This document shows positions 63,156 through 64,000 of a stretch of 64,000 nucleotides of DNA, piece after piece. The position numbers were made by a program, and so were the translations under genes. The notes beneath the pieces were generated by a model. The model made no database searches. It was not told the DNA's origin and saw only the letters and a list, made by a program, of their open reading frames with translations. Position 1 is the first letter of the stretch, and each line of letters starts with the position of its first letter. The DNA comes from Clostridium jeddahitimonense (GTDB lineage: Bacteria > Bacillota > Clostridia > Clostridiales > Clostridiaceae): assembly GCA_000753455.2 (NCBI GenBank), contig LM994670.1, forward strand, positions 3,345,250 to 3,409,249, read 5' to 3'.

Positions 63156-64000
63156 TTATCTCTTATTATAGCTTTTTAAAAAATCACCAACTATGTCAAT
63201 TGCATATATTAATATATCATTCTTCATTATATACATAATTCCAAAGTATACTACAATCCCTATTATAACTTCTATTAATGTAGACAATATACTTGCAGGA
63301 AGAAACACACTTGTACATATAACTACTATCAACATAAAAGTTGATGCCATCAATATCTTATTTATTCCTTTAAATAATAACTTTACATCTATAAACCCTT
63401 TTATATAATATATTTGAATACAAGGTACTAAAAATTCTGCAATAACAGATGAAATAGTAGTTCCTAAAGCTCCAATTTTTCTTATTAAAAATAAATTTAT
63501 TGTAAAATTAACAATTGCTGCAACAGTTACTGATATAGTAAATTCGCGTTCTTTATTCATTGGAACCAAAACTTGAAATCCAATTATATTACACCATGTT
63601 CCAAAAATAATTATAAATGATGATACTATTATTAATAACTCTATCCCATTAAAACCTGGTCCAAAAAACCAAGGTTTAAAATTCTTAGTAATACCTATTA
63701 TCCCAAATGCTAGTGGTATTGATATAAAATTCATACTTGAAAACGCTTTATATATATATTCTTTAAATTCATCCATTTTCCCGTTTGAATATAAATTTGC
63801 CATTCTTGGTAATAACACTACTCCTACAGATGTTACTATTGGCATAGCTAATCTTATTATCTTTTGTGAATTTTCATATAATCCTACTGCACTCTCTCCA
63901 ACCATCATCCCAAGCATTATTCTATCTAATAACAAATATACTTGTGCAGCTAACTGAGGGATAAATAACTTTATTGCAAATTTAAAGTGCTTTTTCAGCT
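63156..64000 (-). CDS. Polysaccharide flippase (partial, runs off the right edge)
   Basis: The C-terminal part of a Wzx/MOP flippase. Visible residues begin LKKHFKFAIKLFIPQLAAQV at the edge and continue through RIMLGMMVGESAVGLYENSQK with about eight membrane helices. The open frame continues to base 64000, so the start lies outside the window. It is the second flippase in the region. Upstream genes of its cluster must lie to the right. Confidence 0.88.
   Translation of the reverse strand, partial: LKKHFKFAIKLFIPQLAAQVYLLLDRIMLGMMVGESAVGLYENSQKIIRLAMPIVTSVGVVLLPRMANLYSNGKMDEFKEYIYKAFSSMNFISIPLAFGIIGITKNFKPWFFGPGFNGIELLIIVSSFIIIFGTWCNIIGFQVLVPMNKEREFTISVTVAAIVNFTINLFLIRKIGALGTTISSVIAEFLVPCIQIYYIKGFIDVKLLFKGINKILMASTFMLIVVICTSVFLPASILSTLIEVIIGIVVYFGIMYIMKNDILIYAIDIVGDFLKSYNKR

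Overview
The window looks like chromosomal DNA of a low-GC, spore-forming, anaerobic Firmicute, most likely Clostridium sensu stricto. This is an inference from the strongly A+T-rich sequence, strong AGGAGG-type ribosome binding sites, a rubredoxin-containing reverse rubrerythrin, a gerK-type germinant receptor split into gerKA-gerKC and a divergent gerKB, and a leuS T-box. No rRNA, tRNA, CRISPR array or intact insertion sequence was seen.

Left part (1-15 kb): reverse rubrerythrin with a PerR-like box inside its promoter; an OmpR-type two-component system; a NupC-family nucleoside transporter; a YccF-type membrane protein; leuS behind a T-box leader that carries AT-rich inverted-repeat elements; several small genes including a HesB-like protein; and a three-gene operon of a 22-residue-repeat protein, a MoxR-like AAA+ ATPase and a metallopeptidase/VWA-like protein.

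Middle part (15-27 kb): a near-complete cluster for uptake and catabolism of MurNAc sugars: murQ, PTS IIA, anmK, a small membrane protein, PTS IIC, an esterase, PTS IIB, two mupG copies, murK and an RpiR/MurR-type regulator that follows a small alarmone synthetase. The transporter is of the lactose/cellobiose family, not the MurP type. Internal terminators divide the cluster into several units, and three gaps carry the same GAAAT-N3-ATTTC motif. Two of those gaps, in front of IIC and IIB, also carry cre-like sites.

Next (26.6-35 kb): a metallophosphoesterase, tyrS, a P-loop protein, an AlbA_2 protein, the gerK locus and a small zinc-ribbon protein.

Right part (35-64 kb): a large surface-polysaccharide and teichoic-acid region. 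It has licC, licB and a three-domain licA fusion for phosphocholine, a CapD-type sugar dehydratase, trpS, two O-antigen ligase/polymerase-like proteins, several GT2 glycosyltransferases, two flippases, TagD and TagB/F-like enzymes, a gtrA-gtrB-gtrII-like glucosylation cassette, an initiating sugar transferase, a DegT aminotransferase, licD beside a decayed licD copy, a glucosaminidase with nine choline-binding-type repeats, an LCP ligase and a broken acyltransferase. Phosphocholine synthesis and transfer, and a surface hydrolase able to bind it, therefore lie in one locus. The last flippase runs off the right edge.
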